This document shows positions 20,637 through 30,027 of a DNA stretch of 64,000 nt, in pieces. This stretch comes from Ketobacter alkanivorans (lineage in GTDB: Bacteria; Pseudomonadota; Gammaproteobacteria; Pseudomonadales; Ketobacteraceae). The notes under the pieces were generated by a model. The model saw only the letters and a program-made list of their open reading frames with translations. It did no database searches and was not told the DNA's origin. The position numbers and the translations under genes were made by a program. The DNA lies in NCBI RefSeq assembly GCF_002863865.1, contig NZ_CP022684.1, positions 2,385,501 through 2,449,500 on the forward strand, given 5' to 3'. Numbering within the stretch: the first letter of the stretch is position 1; each line of letters starts with the position of its first letter.

Positions 20637-21266
20637 CTAAACATCTGCGGAAAATTCAAACCAGTTCGACAACACTTGCCGCGCGTCTTCCACACCCGTT
20701 TTATCCAAAGACGAAAACAACTGCACGCTGACCTTGTCACCGTATGGCTTCACCTGCTTCCGCACATCAAACAGGGTGTTTTTAGCGGGCCCCCGTTTCA
20801 ACTTATCGCTCTTGCTGAGCAGAATATGAACCGGCATTTCAAAGTGGCGCGACCAATCCAGCATCATCACATCGAACTCCTTAAGCGGATGGCGCACATC
20901 CATCACCAGGAACAACCCCGCCAGACATTCACGGTTTTCCAGATATTCGCCCATCTGCTCCTGCCATTCCTTTTTAACTTTCTCGGGCACTTTGGCGTAC
21001 CCATAACCGGGCAAATCCACCAACTTGCACTGATCGTTCATACGAAAAAAGTTGATCAGCTGGGTGCGACCCGGCGTTTTACTGGTACGAGCCAGGCCGG
21101 AGTGATCCACTAACGTATTGAGGGCGCTGGATTTACCCGCATTAGAGCGCCCGGCAAAGGCAATTTCGATACCCTGCTCCGGGGGGCACTGGGCGAGAGT
21201 AGCCGCACTGATCTCAAATTGGGTCTGGCGCAACAGAGCCGTAAACGGATCCTGAGGAGTATTCAT
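20637..21266 (-). CDS. engB: Ribosome biogenesis GTPase EngB (YihA/YsxC)
   Basis: A 209-residue TRAFAC GTPase needed for late assembly of the 50S subunit. GTPase motifs: G1 '[14 protein letters not shown]', G2 Thr region '[14 protein letters not shown]', G3 '[10 protein letters not shown]', G4 'LLSKSDKL'. The length is typical. Convergent toward the sRNA terminator and divergent from the cytochrome genes, the same layout as Pseudomonas. Confidence 0.96.
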   Translation of the reverse strand: MNTPQDPFTALLRQTQFEISAATLAQCPPEQGIEIAFAGRSNAGKSSALNTLVDHSGLARTSKTPGRTQLINFFRMNDQCKLVDLPGYGYAKVPEKVKKEWQEQMGEYLENRECLAGLFLVMDVRHPLKEFDVMMLDWSRHFEMPVHILLSKSDKLKRGPAKNTLFDVRKQVKPYGDKVSVQLFSSLDKTGVEDARQVLSNWFEFSADV

Positions 21267-21333
21267 GACAATTCACCGCACTGGATAGAGTTGGCGGCAT
21301 TCTCTCCAATATTCCCCAGTGCTGTAAAGGACA

Positions 21334-21363
21334 TTACCCCTTCGCCGAAGATTGTTATATAAT
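21334..21363 (+). promoter_or_regulatory. Possible sigma-70 promoter of the cytochrome genes
   Basis: TATAAT at 21358-21363 with a weak -35 (TTACCC, 18-base spacer). The roughly 90-base leader contains a hairpin TTCCGC/GCGGAA (21401-21417). It would drive the two cytochrome genes. Confidence 0.4.
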
Positions 21364-21454
21364 CCGCAGGATTTTTTGCGTACGCTATACGAGAGAGGGG
21401 TTCCGCTAATGGCGGAAACCGAGCCAAAACAAGGGTATATAAAGGGGTTCGTCC

Positions 21455-21745
21455 ATGAAGAAACTAATGCTTGCTTCTGCAATGATCGTGTTAGGCCTAT
21501 CTGTGAATGCTCAAGCGGAAGCGCCCGCTAAATACAATATGTATTGCATGGCCTGTCATGGCACCGGTGCCGCTGGTGCACCCAAAACCGGTGACAAAGC
21601 TGCCTGGGAACCCCGCCTCGCCGCCGGTATCGATGCAATGGTCGCCAGCGCCAAGAAAGGCAAGAACGCCATGCCCCCCATGGGCCTGTGCAGTGACTGC
21701 AGCGATGCTGAGCTTAAAGAGCTCATCGAATTCATGTCGAAGTAA
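21455..21745 (+). CDS. Cytochrome c5 family protein
   Basis: A 96-residue monohaem periplasmic cytochrome c. The signal peptide (about 1-21, 'LGLSVNAQAEA') is followed by the haem site 'YCMACHGTG' (CxxCH) and a distal Met in 'NAMPPMG'. The 'CSDCSDAELKELIEFM' tail with two extra cysteines is typical of the c5 type, which carries a disulfide. It transfers electrons between respiratory complexes. Pairs with the downstream c4 gene 46 bases away. Confidence 0.9.
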   Translation: MKKLMLASAMIVLGLSVNAQAEAPAKYNMYCMACHGTGAAGAPKTGDKAAWEPRLAAGIDAMVASAKKGKNAMPPMGLCSDCSDAELKELIEFMSK

Positions 21746-21791
21746 GATCGACGCAAACAACTGATTTTTAAGCATTAATTAGGGTTAGACT

Positions 21792-22430
21792 ATGAAATTG
21801 GTAGCAAACGTGCTGGTAGCTGCAGCTTTGGCTGCTGGGGCAGTAAACTTGGCACAGGCTGCTGGCGATGCTGAAGCCGGCAAGAACAAATCTGCTGTTT
21901 GTGGTGCTTGTCACGGTGCTGACGGCAATAGCATGATCCCCAACTTCCCAAAGCTGGCTGGTCAGGTTGAAGCCTACACCGTCAAACAGCTGAAAGACAT
22001 GAAGAGCGGTGATCGTGTCGTGCCTGAAATGGCCGGTATTGTGCCTGGCTTGTCCGAACAGGATATGGCGGATCTGGCTGCTTATTATGCAAGCCAAACC
22101 ATAAAAGGCGGTTCAGCTGACCCTGACCTGGTTAAGCATGGTGAGGATGTGTTCCGGGCCGGTAAAGCGGATGCTGGCGTAACTGCCTGTACCGCCTGTC
22201 ATGGTGCCAAAGGCAAGGGCATGCCAGAAGCTGGCTTCCCTGCACTGGCTGGCCAGCACAGCGCCTACCTCGAAGCTCAGCTCAAGGCGTTCCGCGCCGC
22301 TGGCCGTGAGGATCATGAAGGCAAGCGTCGTGAGAACGATGGCGAAGCCAAGATGATGCGCGCCACAGCTGCTCGCCTGAGCGATGACGACATCAAAGCG
22401 CTGTCCAGCTACATCAATGGCATGTACTAA
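21792..22430 (+). CDS. Dihaem cytochrome c4
   Basis: A 212-residue periplasmic cytochrome with a signal peptide (about 1-24, 'AAGAVNLAQAAG') and two CxxCH sites, 'CGACHGADGNS' and 'CTACHGAKGKGMPEAGFPAL'. Each lies in a c4-type half with its distal Met ('DRVVPEMAG' and 'EAKMMRATA'). It donates electrons to terminal oxidases such as cbb3. The order engB-c4-dsbA is conserved in Pseudomonas. Confidence 0.95.
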   Translation: MKLVANVLVAAALAAGAVNLAQAAGDAEAGKNKSAVCGACHGADGNSMIPNFPKLAGQVEAYTVKQLKDMKSGDRVVPEMAGIVPGLSEQDMADLAAYYASQTIKGGSADPDLVKHGEDVFRAGKADAGVTACTACHGAKGKGMPEAGFPALAGQHSAYLEAQLKAFRAAGREDHEGKRRENDGEAKMMRATAARLSDDDIKALSSYINGMY

Positions 22431-22456
22431 GCCAGACTCTGATTAGCGTGACACCA

Positions 22457-22487
22457 AAAGCCCGGCCATCACTAGCCGGGCTTTTTT
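22457..22487 (+). terminator. Intrinsic terminator after cytochrome c4
   Basis: GCCCGGC / GCCGGGC stem (22460-22466 and 22475-22481), 8-base loop, flanked by an A-run and followed by TTTTTT. Confidence 0.92.
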
Positions 22488-22538
22488 GTGCATAATGAAT
22501 CACTTAGCGTTATGATTGGTTCAGTTTCGATTCAGGGG

Positions 22539-22565
22539 GAACCCTGTAGCCTGCAAACAGTCTCA
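22539..22565 (+). promoter_or_regulatory. Sigma-E/AlgU-type promoter of dsbA
   Basis: GAACCC (22539-22544), exactly 16 bases, TCTCA (22561-22565). It matches the ECF envelope-stress consensus with one weak position in the -35, 40 bases upstream of dsbA. The same architecture occurs at 20479, which supports a shared regulator. Confidence 0.55.
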
Positions 22566-22604
22566 ACACTCAGGCAACGTTAACACCCGCTTCAGGATCA
22601 CAGG

Positions 22605-23264
22605 ATGACTATGAATTACAAAACCCTACTCAACGCAACTCTGCTGGCCACTTTGGCTCTGTTCTCCGGCTTATTACAGGCCGAAACCTTCCGTGAAGGT
22701 GTGGACTACGAAGTCCTGCAGCAACCGGGCAAGGTTGAAATACCCGGAAAAATAGAAGTACGGGAATTTTTCTCCTTCAGCTGCCCCCACTGCTTCCGAC
22801 TGGAGGGCTTCACCAGCGAATGGCAGCCCAAGCAGGCCGATGACGTCAACTTCATCATGACCCCGGCAGCCATGCGCAAAGACTGGGAGCCACTGGCCCA
22901 CGCGTACTATGTGGCAGAGGCTTTGGGCAAACTGGATCAAATCAAGCCAGAGCTGTTTAACGCCATCCACGTCAAGAACGAGAAAATCATCTCCCAGGCG
23001 GATCTGGCTGGCTTCTTCAAGCGCTATGAGGTCAGCGAAGATGACTTCAACAAACTCTTCAACTCATTCAGTGTTCGCGTAAAAGTGCGTCAGGCCAGCG
23101 CCCTGGCGAAAACCTATCGCCTGCGTGGTGTACCCGCTCTGGTGGTAAATGGTAAATACCTGGTGAAAAGCCAGTCCGGCAGAGGCTTCGAAGACATGCT
23201 GGAAGTGGTGGACTTTCTGGTAAACAAGGAAAGAGCGGCATCTAAAGTTGCGGCTGCCCAATAA
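22605..23264 (+). CDS. dsbA: Thiol:disulfide interchange protein DsbA
   Basis: A 219-residue periplasmic oxidase that puts disulfides into exported proteins. The signal peptide spans about 1-26 ('SGLLQAET'). The active site is 'FSCPHCFRLEG' (C60-P-H-C63), and the cis-Pro loop is 'RGVPALVVNGKY'. Its helical insertion is of the usual length. It lies behind a sigma-E-like promoter and ahead of a GC-rich hairpin at 23278. Synteny with the Pseudomonas dsbA locus. Confidence 0.96.
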   Translation: MTMNYKTLLNATLLATLALFSGLLQAETFREGVDYEVLQQPGKVEIPGKIEVREFFSFSCPHCFRLEGFTSEWQPKQADDVNFIMTPAAMRKDWEPLAHAYYVAEALGKLDQIKPELFNAIHVKNEKIISQADLAGFFKRYEVSEDDFNKLFNSFSVRVKVRQASALAKTYRLRGVPALVVNGKYLVKSQSGRGFEDMLEVVDFLVNKERAASKVAAAQ

Positions 23265-23277
23265 CCACTCTAGCGTA

Positions 23278-23303
23278 GCGGCAGGGTGGCTGCGCCCTGC
23301 CGC
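23278..23303 (+). terminator. Probable terminator after dsbA
   Basis: Perfect 9-bp stem GCGGCAGGG/CCCTGCCGC with an 8-base loop, followed by a modest pyrimidine/T-rich tail (CCTTCCTTTA). Confidence 0.65.
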
Positions 23304-23407
23304 CCTTCCTTTAAATCATATTGCTTCCATGTTTATGGTGCTGATTCATAGAACCGCCACCAATATGCACCTACAATGAAAAATCCAGGCACGTTGAGTG
23401 AGACCGC

Positions 23408-24247
23408 GTGAATTTCGACATCAAATCTACCAGTCCGTCCAGCTTTGACCCCGCTGACCAACCCAGCGTGTTGCGCCTGCTCAGCTATAACATCCAGGCA
23501 GCCATTGGTGCCAGCTCATTCCACCATTACGTAACCCGCAGCTGGCGCCACGTACTGCCCGACTGGCGTGGCCTGCAGCGCTTGGATCGAATTGGCCACG
23601 TACTGACCCACTACGATTTGATTTGCCTTCAAGAGGTGGACGGCGGCAGTTTGCGCAGCGGCTTTGTAAATCAGGTGGCATATCTGGCCGAACTGGGCCA
23701 GTTCGACTACTGGTATCAACAGTTAAACCGGAATCTGGGACGCCTCGGCCAATACAGCAACGGCGTGCTGTCTCGCTTTGTGCCCTACGAAATCGAAGAC
23801 CACAAACTGCCGGGGCTGAAAGGCAGGGGCGCCATAGTTGCCAAATACGGCAACGACAAACACACGCTGGTACTGGTGGGGTTACATCTTGCCCTCAGCG
23901 AACGCGCCCGCTTTCGTCAACTGGACTACGTGCGAGAGCTGATTCAACACTATGAGCACGTTGTGGTGATGGGCGACATGAACTGCCGCAGCGACCAAAT
24001 CATTGATACCCCCCTGCGTGACACCCACCTTAAGCAAGTCAGCGGCGATCACCACACCTATCCCAGTTGGAACCCCACACGCAATATCGACCACATACTG
24101 GTCTCCCCCAGCTTGAAAATCAATCATGTGAAAGTCCTCGACTACGACTATTCCGATCACCGCCCCATCGCCATGGAAGTCGCCCTGCCGGACGAACTGG
24201 CCAGCGCCCTGGCGGAACAGTCTGCCCTGTGCTCAACCAACCCCTAA
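23408..24247 (+). CDS. Endonuclease/exonuclease/phosphatase family protein
   Basis: A 279-residue EEP-fold hydrolase without a signal peptide. Motifs: 'LLSYNIQAAIG' (Asn metal/phosphate ligand), 'DLICLQEVDGGS' (catalytic Glu), 'VVMGDMNCRS' (Asp/Asn pair), 'NIDHILVS' and 'YSDHRPIAMEV' (catalytic Asp-His). The substrate is not predictable; relatives cleave nucleic acids, inositol phosphates or sphingomyelin. The GTG start at 23408 is the first in-frame start. It lies between dsbA and a diguanylate cyclase as in Pseudomonas. Confidence 0.88.
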   Translation: MNFDIKSTSPSSFDPADQPSVLRLLSYNIQAAIGASSFHHYVTRSWRHVLPDWRGLQRLDRIGHVLTHYDLICLQEVDGGSLRSGFVNQVAYLAELGQFDYWYQQLNRNLGRLGQYSNGVLSRFVPYEIEDHKLPGLKGRGAIVAKYGNDKHTLVLVGLHLALSERARFRQLDYVRELIQHYEHVVVMGDMNCRSDQIIDTPLRDTHLKQVSGDHHTYPSWNPTRNIDHILVSPSLKINHVKVLDYDYSDHRPIAMEVALPDELASALAEQSALCSTNP

Positions 24248-24364
24248 ATTCCAGCCAACAACCTCGATAAGGTGACTCACTCGTAACTTTTTAACGTCAG
24301 TGCTGGGTAATTCCCACAACTTTCCTATACTTTTACAGACTTATCTGTAAACGATGTCCAACCC

Positions 24365-26164
24365 ATGTCCGAGAACAACACTCAAAACTGGAAAGACAAG
24401 TATCTGACGGCGCTGGAAGAATTTGAACTCTGCCAGAAAAAGGACAGCCAACGGCTGGATCTGCTGCGCAGAGGGCTGGTGCGCGTTAGTCTGGCGGCAG
24501 ACGGCCTGGACCCTGCCTTGGATGAACAGCTGGACGAAATCCGCACCGGGCTGCGGGGAGGGCGCGACATCCAGACCTTAGAGCCCGTGGTTGCTCAGCT
24601 GGAACGCACCATCGTTGCTCTGGATGATCGCCGCAAAGACGAGCACGGCGAACTGCGGAACCTGATAGATACCCAGCTTGAGCAGTATCTGGCCATGAGC
24701 CTGCCTCGGGCGGATAAGTCCACCATCAAGAAATTACGCAAATCGCTGCCACAACTGCTGTCCGGCAGCGGCAACCTGGCCGATATCATCAAAAGCCTGA
24801 ATCAGGCCAATGGCCAGGTTATCCGACACCTGTCACAACGCATAGAAGAACTGGGCGAAGGCAAAAGCGGACTACTATCACGCCTGTTTAGAAACGCAGG
24901 CAACGACAAAATCGACAGCGACAAAATCGGCAGCGACAGTACGGACGATGACAATAACGATGACGACAATGACAGTATCGTTATCGACAACCCGGACTTC
25001 GAAAACCCCGCCATCTCCGCCAGCGACCAGGAAGAGTACGGCATCGATCCGAAAGACAGCGATGAAGCCTCCGATTCTGCGCCACCCCCACCAACCTCAG
25101 ACATGCCTCTGGCCCAGCACGACCCGGAACTGCTGCAACGCCTGGGACACATCCTCTGCGGTTTGCTCGAACAGCTGGAGGTGCCGCCAGACTATAGCAG
25201 CCGCAAGGAACAGCTGGTCGATCGCATTAAAGCCCCTTTCCCACTGGATCATTTACCGGAATTTCTGGATGAAACCACCCAGCTGGTGGCCTCCACCCGC
25301 ATGGTGGCACAAAAGGAATTTGAAGGCTTTCTGGTAGCCCTGCACCAGCGCTTAAATGATATACAGGAATTTCTCGTCACCGCACGCCAAGGCGAAGAAC
25401 GCTCCCTGCAAAATCAGGAAAAACTGGACCAGGATGTCCGCCAGGAACTGGCAGACATGAAAGTGACCGTAGAAGGCAGCAACGACCTGGGCAAACTGAA
25501 ACTGGACATTGAAAGCATGGTAAACCGAATAGTGGCGGCGGTAGACCTCTTCCATTCCGAAGAAAAGCAGCGCCGCGATGCCGTTTTCGAGCATATCGAA
25601 GCCCTCGGCCAACGCATGGCGTCGATGGAAGGCGAGGCGCTGGAGCTGAAGAACAACCTGGAAACCCAGCGCTTGGAAGCCCTGCGGGATGCCCTCACCG
25701 AACTGCCCAACCGAGCCGCCTACGACGACCAGATCGATTCCGAATTCACCCGCTGGCGCCGTCACAGCCGACCGCTCTCGATTGCCATTATCGACATCGA
25801 CCACTTCAAACAGGTAAACGATACCCTGGGTCATCTGCGCGGCGACAAAGTGCTCAAATTAGTGGCACGAGAAGTGTCCCGTCGCATCCGTAATGAAGAC
25901 TTCGTGGCCCGCTACGGCGGTGAAGAGTTCGTAGCCATCATGCCCGAAACAGACCTGGAATCAGCCTACGCTGCCATGGAAAAAGTGCGGCTGGCGATAG
26001 AGGAATGCCCCTTCAACTTTAACCAACAGCGCATCCCCATTACCGCATCATTCGGCATTGCCACCTTCCACGAAGGGGATGAAATTGAAACCTGCTTTGA
26101 GCGCGCCGACAAAGCCCTCTACAAAGCCAAAGAAAACGGCCGAAATAGAATAGAAAGGGGTTGA
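24365..26164 (+). CDS. Cytoplasmic diguanylate cyclase with long coiled-coil N-terminus
   Basis: A 599-residue GGDEF protein without membrane segments. Residues 1-430 are mostly helical, interrupted by a low-complexity acidic stretch at about 183-240 rich in Asp/Asn/Ser ('DDDNNDDDNDS'). The C-terminal GGDEF domain has 'DHFKQVNDTLGHLRGDKVL' and active 'YGGEEF', with an RxxD I-site ('RNED') five residues before it, so feedback inhibition by c-di-GMP is expected. By gene order it corresponds to the GGDEF gene after dsbA-EEP in Pseudomonas (DgcH locus). Confidence 0.92.
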   Translation: MSENNTQNWKDKYLTALEEFELCQKKDSQRLDLLRRGLVRVSLAADGLDPALDEQLDEIRTGLRGGRDIQTLEPVVAQLERTIVALDDRRKDEHGELRNLIDTQLEQYLAMSLPRADKSTIKKLRKSLPQLLSGSGNLADIIKSLNQANGQVIRHLSQRIEELGEGKSGLLSRLFRNAGNDKIDSDKIGSDSTDDDNNDDDNDSIVIDNPDFENPAISASDQEEYGIDPKDSDEASDSAPPPPTSDMPLAQHDPELLQRLGHILCGLLEQLEVPPDYSSRKEQLVDRIKAPFPLDHLPEFLDETTQLVASTRMVAQKEFEGFLVALHQRLNDIQEFLVTARQGEERSLQNQEKLDQDVRQELADMKVTVEGSNDLGKLKLDIESMVNRIVAAVDLFHSEEKQRRDAVFEHIEALGQRMASMEGEALELKNNLETQRLEALRDALTELPNRAAYDDQIDSEFTRWRRHSRPLSIAIIDIDHFKQVNDTLGHLRGDKVLKLVAREVSRRIRNEDFVARYGGEEFVAIMPETDLESAYAAMEKVRLAIEECPFNFNQQRIPITASFGIATFHEGDEIETCFERADKALYKAKENGRNRIERG

Positions 26165-26356
26165 TACGGCCACTTTTTACAAAACCCATACAATGTGCAA
26201 TCCCTGTCGGCCATCTCCTTACCCCATTTGGCCAAATATGCCTATTTAGACAGCAACCCTCATGATGTAATTTCGCTTATGCGACGATCAAGTCAGCCGC
26301 TTTAAAGATAATCTTGACCCCAAAATAATAACAACAATAACAGGATTTACTTCGTC

Positions 26357-27691
26357 ATGAAGCGCACCAACCAATCAGAACGTCTCACGTTACTGGACAA
26401 GGTCAATGTTTGCCTGCAGGACTTTGGCGATCACGTTATGCATCTTGTCTTTGATGTCAGCGGCTCGGTAGATGTTTCCCGCTTGCAAAGAGCCGCTCGC
26501 CTCAGCCTGATTCAGCACCCCATCATGTCGAAACGTCTGGTCAAACACCGTTGGCAACCTCGCTGGCATGATCGCTCCGCCCAAGAGCTGGACAGCTACG
26601 GCTACTGCGAATTGATCACCAGCCAGCCCCGCCAATCCGCCATCGACGAATTTCTGGTAAAGGAATTGGATTACCAGCGGGAGCCCATGCTTAAAATCAG
26701 GGTTGTACGGCAGCAACACGATACCATATGCATCAAAGTCAGTTGCGTTCCCATCGATGGCCGCGGATTTCTGATCTTTGTGGAAGACCTGTTAGCCATT
26801 TATGAAGCGCTAAAACATAACCCAGAATATCATCCTGAACCAGGGTCAACCGCATTACGCAGCACCAAAGCACTGCTCCCACTGTTCAAACTTCCCGATC
26901 TGTTCAAGCTGCTGTTTTTTGGCCTCAAGAATCAACTTACCGACAGCCGCACCGCTGGCAATTGGCAGTTCCCATGCACTGATGCCACGCACATAGAAAA
27001 ACGTTATTACTGTCACCAGTTTTCCGAATCGACTCTGCAGGCCATTACCCAATATCGAAAAAAAGCGGGCCTTACGTTTAACGACATATTACTGGGGGCC
27101 TATTACAAAGCGCTCTACGATATCATCCAGCCCACCAGGAAAGGTCCGTTTTGCATTCTAAACACCTACGACCTGCGCCGCTATGAAACCGAAAGCGCCC
27201 CCGACCGAGTCGCCAACTACTCCAGTTTTATCAACACCAATGTCAGCATGGACGCCAAAACCGATTTCATTGGTGCAGCACGGGGCGTACATCGATCCAT
27301 TAACGATCGTAAAAACCATTACCCCGGCATGACCGAAGGCCCGTTCATCTGGCCAATCCTGACATTCCTGCCTTTTTCTGTGGGCAGCTTTATTGTTAAA
27401 CAATTGTTGAAACATCGCGGCGAAAAAATACCGGTCTTCACCAATGTCGGCGTCATCAACACCAGCAGCATGCTCGTTGAAGGACGCCCCATTACCAACG
27501 TCATGCCGTTTGCACCACTGGAATTTCCCCCCAAGCTGACAGTAACACTGGCCACCTCAGGACAAGTAGTGAGCCTCAGTGTCGGCTATAGCGCGCAGCA
27601 TTTTCCCTCGGCGTTAATGAAGCGCCTGTTTGACGAAATGGAACGATTAATTCTGCAAACCTGCTCCCTCCCGCAAAAAGAGGTTGCATAG
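26357..27691 (+). CDS. Condensation-domain-like acyltransferase with altered catalytic motif
   Basis: A 444-residue protein of the CoA-dependent acyltransferase/condensation superfamily, comparable with Pap/wax-ester-synthase proteins in layout. The expected HHxxxDG motif is 'SCVPIDG' at residues 129-135: the Asp-Gly is kept, but both histidines are replaced (Ser129, Cys130), so ordinary His-catalysed acyl transfer is doubtful. A two-lobe pattern is visible, with 'FNDILLGAYYKALYD' in the second lobe. No signal peptide. First gene of a five-gene run; its stop lies 5 bases before the exporter ATG. It may be a binding or presenting partner rather than an enzyme, or may use another nucleophile. 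Confidence 0.75.
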   Translation: MKRTNQSERLTLLDKVNVCLQDFGDHVMHLVFDVSGSVDVSRLQRAARLSLIQHPIMSKRLVKHRWQPRWHDRSAQELDSYGYCELITSQPRQSAIDEFLVKELDYQREPMLKIRVVRQQHDTICIKVSCVPIDGRGFLIFVEDLLAIYEALKHNPEYHPEPGSTALRSTKALLPLFKLPDLFKLLFFGLKNQLTDSRTAGNWQFPCTDATHIEKRYYCHQFSESTLQAITQYRKKAGLTFNDILLGAYYKALYDIIQPTRKGPFCILNTYDLRRYETESAPDRVANYSSFINTNVSMDAKTDFIGAARGVHRSINDRKNHYPGMTEGPFIWPILTFLPFSVGSFIVKQLLKHRGEKIPVFTNVGVINTSSMLVEGRPITNVMPFAPLEFPPKLTVTLATSGQVVSLSVGYSAQHFPSALMKRLFDEMERLILQTCSLPQKEVA

Positions 27692-27695
27692 TGTC

Positions 27696-30005
27696 ATGTT
27701 GCAGCACCTAGTCCATAAACGCCTGTATTATTTCATAGGCACACTGATTCTACTGTTGGCGCTGTCCAGTCAACTTCTACACATGGTGTTTAATGGCAAC
27801 GTGAACGTCATGTTTGATGAAGATGACGTGCATTTTCAACGCCTCAAACAACTGGATCAGCAATACATAGAGTCCAATTATCTCATTGTGCTGTTCGAGC
27901 CCGCCAACAAGGATATCTACAGTCCGGAATCCATAAAGGCGATAGAAGAACTAACCCAGGAGCTATGGCAATTACCTCACACCATTCGCGTGGACTCCCT
28001 CAGTAACTACCCTCGCTTGAGCGTTGCCGGTGATGAACTTTCAGTAGAAAGCCTTGTAGAGGCCGAACAAACACTGACTCAAACACAGATAGACAGCATT
28101 CGCCGCTACGCGCGGGGAGATCAGCAGCTCAATGGACGCATGGTGTCACCTTATGAAAACGCCAGCGCCCTGTTTGCCAGCATTGCACTACCAGAAGAAC
28201 ATCTGGAATCCATTCTTGAACTGAGCAAACAAGCCCTACTGCTGCAACAAGACTTTGAACAACGTTATCCCGGCAGCAAGCTGTACCTGAACGGCGATGT
28301 CGCCATTGAAAATGCCATGCTGCAAGTCACCATGGACGACATCCTGCGGGTAAACCCAATTGTATTCGGCACCATATTCATCCTACTGGGAATATTCCTG
28401 CGCTCCATTATGGCCATCGCCGCCGCCGGTGCTGTGGTCATCGCATCCACGGGGCTGTCTGCCGGTGTTCACGTTTTATTAGGTTTTGAAATGAACCCCA
28501 TTACCATGATGGCACCGGCCATCATTATGGTGCTGGCAGTAGCCGACAGTATTCATGTACTCACCGCCTACCGAATTCTGTGCGCAGGAGGCACGCCACC
28601 ACATCAGGCCATGGTAGAGAGCCTGCGTAAAAACCTGAGCCCGGTATTCTGGACCAGCGTCACCACAGCCGTCGGCTTCATGGGCATGAACTTCGGCGAC
28701 TCTCCTCCGTTCCGAACTATGGGCAACATGGCGGCCATCGGCGTTTTGTTCGCATTTGTCTGTACCTTTACCGTACTGCCTATGGTGGCGTTGCTGTTCC
28801 CTACCCAATATAAAGGCCAGGCCTTCACCATGGCACGCTCAATGGAAAAGCTGGCACGCTGGGTAATAGGCACCAGCCGCTCACTGCTACTCATAGTATT
28901 TGCCGTCTCCATTCTGTTAATGATGTGCATCCCGAACCTAAAGCTGAACGATGACATTTCAGAATACTTTGATTCATCTCTGCCGATTTATGATTCAATT
29001 CAGTTTGCCCGCCACAACACCAATGGCGTTCAATACATCCTGTACTCCATGGACAGCGGTGAAGAGAACGGCGTTCACAACCCCGCCTTTCTGCAGAAAG
29101 TTGATGCGTTTTCTACTTGGCTACGCTCCCAGCCGGATGTGAGCGGTGTATCCAGCTATGTGGATACCATCAAAAAAATACATCGCACCATGAACCAGGA
29201 TGATCCTGATTTTTACGCCATCCCTGATACAGCACCACTGATCGCCCAGTACCAACTGCTGTATGAGATGTCGCTGCCACCAGGCATGGATCTGACGCGG
29301 GATCTTTCACTGGATCGATCAGCATTGAAGCTCACCGTCAACGTCGATGGTAGCGAAAATCAAACTCTGATTGATCTTGAACAACGCATTGATCAATGGC
29401 TTGCAAGCAACCAGCCAGCGTTACGAAATCAGGGAACCAGCCAACTATTGATGTTTGCCCACATGGGCACCAACATTATTCGCAGCATGGTGGATGGCTC
29501 GCTGTTCACCCTTATCTTCATCTCCATATTCATGATTGTTGGTTTACGTTCACTAAAATTTGGCTTGCTCAGTATTATTCCAAATGTGTTCCCACCGATT
29601 GTGGTATATGGCATATGGGCCGTGGCCGTAGGCCACGTTAATCACGCTGCGGCTATGACGTTCAGCATCTGCCTCGGCTTGGTGGTGGATGACACCATTC
29701 ATTTCATCAGCAAATATCTCTACGCACGCCGTGCCGGATCGACACCACAACAATCAGTGGAATACAGTTTTATTCATTCAGGCACCGCCATTGTTATCAC
29801 CTCGATCACACTAAGTTGCGGCGTACTACTGCTTTCATTATCCAATTTCACTGTTAACGACACCATGAGCATGATGCTGGCAGGGATCATCATGACAGCG
29901 TTGGCTTTTGACCTGATTTTTTTACCCAGTTTATTGTTATGGGCGGATCGCTTTCAGATCACTAAGCCCGCAACCAATTTACAGGATTCTTCCGCCAATA
30001 TCTGA
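27696..30005 (+). CDS. MMPL-type RND exporter
   Basis: About 769 residues with the RND fold: TM1 near the N-terminus, a large periplasmic loop, five TMs ('GTIFILLGIFLRSIMAIAAA' region), TM7, a second large loop and five more TMs ('IFISIFMIVGLRSLKFGLLS' region). The length and lack of a periplasmic adaptor gene fit MMPL/HAE3-like exporters that move lipids or hopanoids. 'GLVVDDTIHFISKYLYARR' and 'VLAVADSIHVLTAYRI' are the paired TM4/TM10 motifs. The ATG at 27696 is preferred over TTG at 27684. It is sandwiched between acyl-transfer and ketosynthase genes, so a lipid cargo made by this operon is likely. Confidence 0.88.
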   Translation: MLQHLVHKRLYYFIGTLILLLALSSQLLHMVFNGNVNVMFDEDDVHFQRLKQLDQQYIESNYLIVLFEPANKDIYSPESIKAIEELTQELWQLPHTIRVDSLSNYPRLSVAGDELSVESLVEAEQTLTQTQIDSIRRYARGDQQLNGRMVSPYENASALFASIALPEEHLESILELSKQALLLQQDFEQRYPGSKLYLNGDVAIENAMLQVTMDDILRVNPIVFGTIFILLGIFLRSIMAIAAAGAVVIASTGLSAGVHVLLGFEMNPITMMAPAIIMVLAVADSIHVLTAYRILCAGGTPPHQAMVESLRKNLSPVFWTSVTTAVGFMGMNFGDSPPFRTMGNMAAIGVLFAFVCTFTVLPMVALLFPTQYKGQAFTMARSMEKLARWVIGTSRSLLLIVFAVSILLMMCIPNLKLNDDISEYFDSSLPIYDSIQFARHNTNGVQYILYSMDSGEENGVHNPAFLQKVDAFSTWLRSQPDVSGVSSYVDTIKKIHRTMNQDDPDFYAIPDTAPLIAQYQLLYEMSLPPGMDLTRDLSLDRSALKLTVNVDGSENQTLIDLEQRIDQWLASNQPALRNQGTSQLLMFAHMGTNIIRSMVDGSLFTLIFISIFMIVGLRSLKFGLLSIIPNVFPPIVVYGIWAVAVGHVNHAAAMTFSICLGLVVDDTIHFISKYLYARRAGSTPQQSVEYSFIHSGTAIVITSITLSCGVLLLSLSNFTVNDTMSMMLAGIIMTALAFDLIFLPSLLLWADRFQITKPATNLQDSSANI

Positions 30006-30027
30006 TTGCCATTACGGAGCATGAACC

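Noticed and set aside
26165..26356. Gap before the lipid operon examined for a riboswitch or sRNA
   Set aside because: No hairpin-plus-T-tract or conserved element recognised; AT-rich promoter region only.
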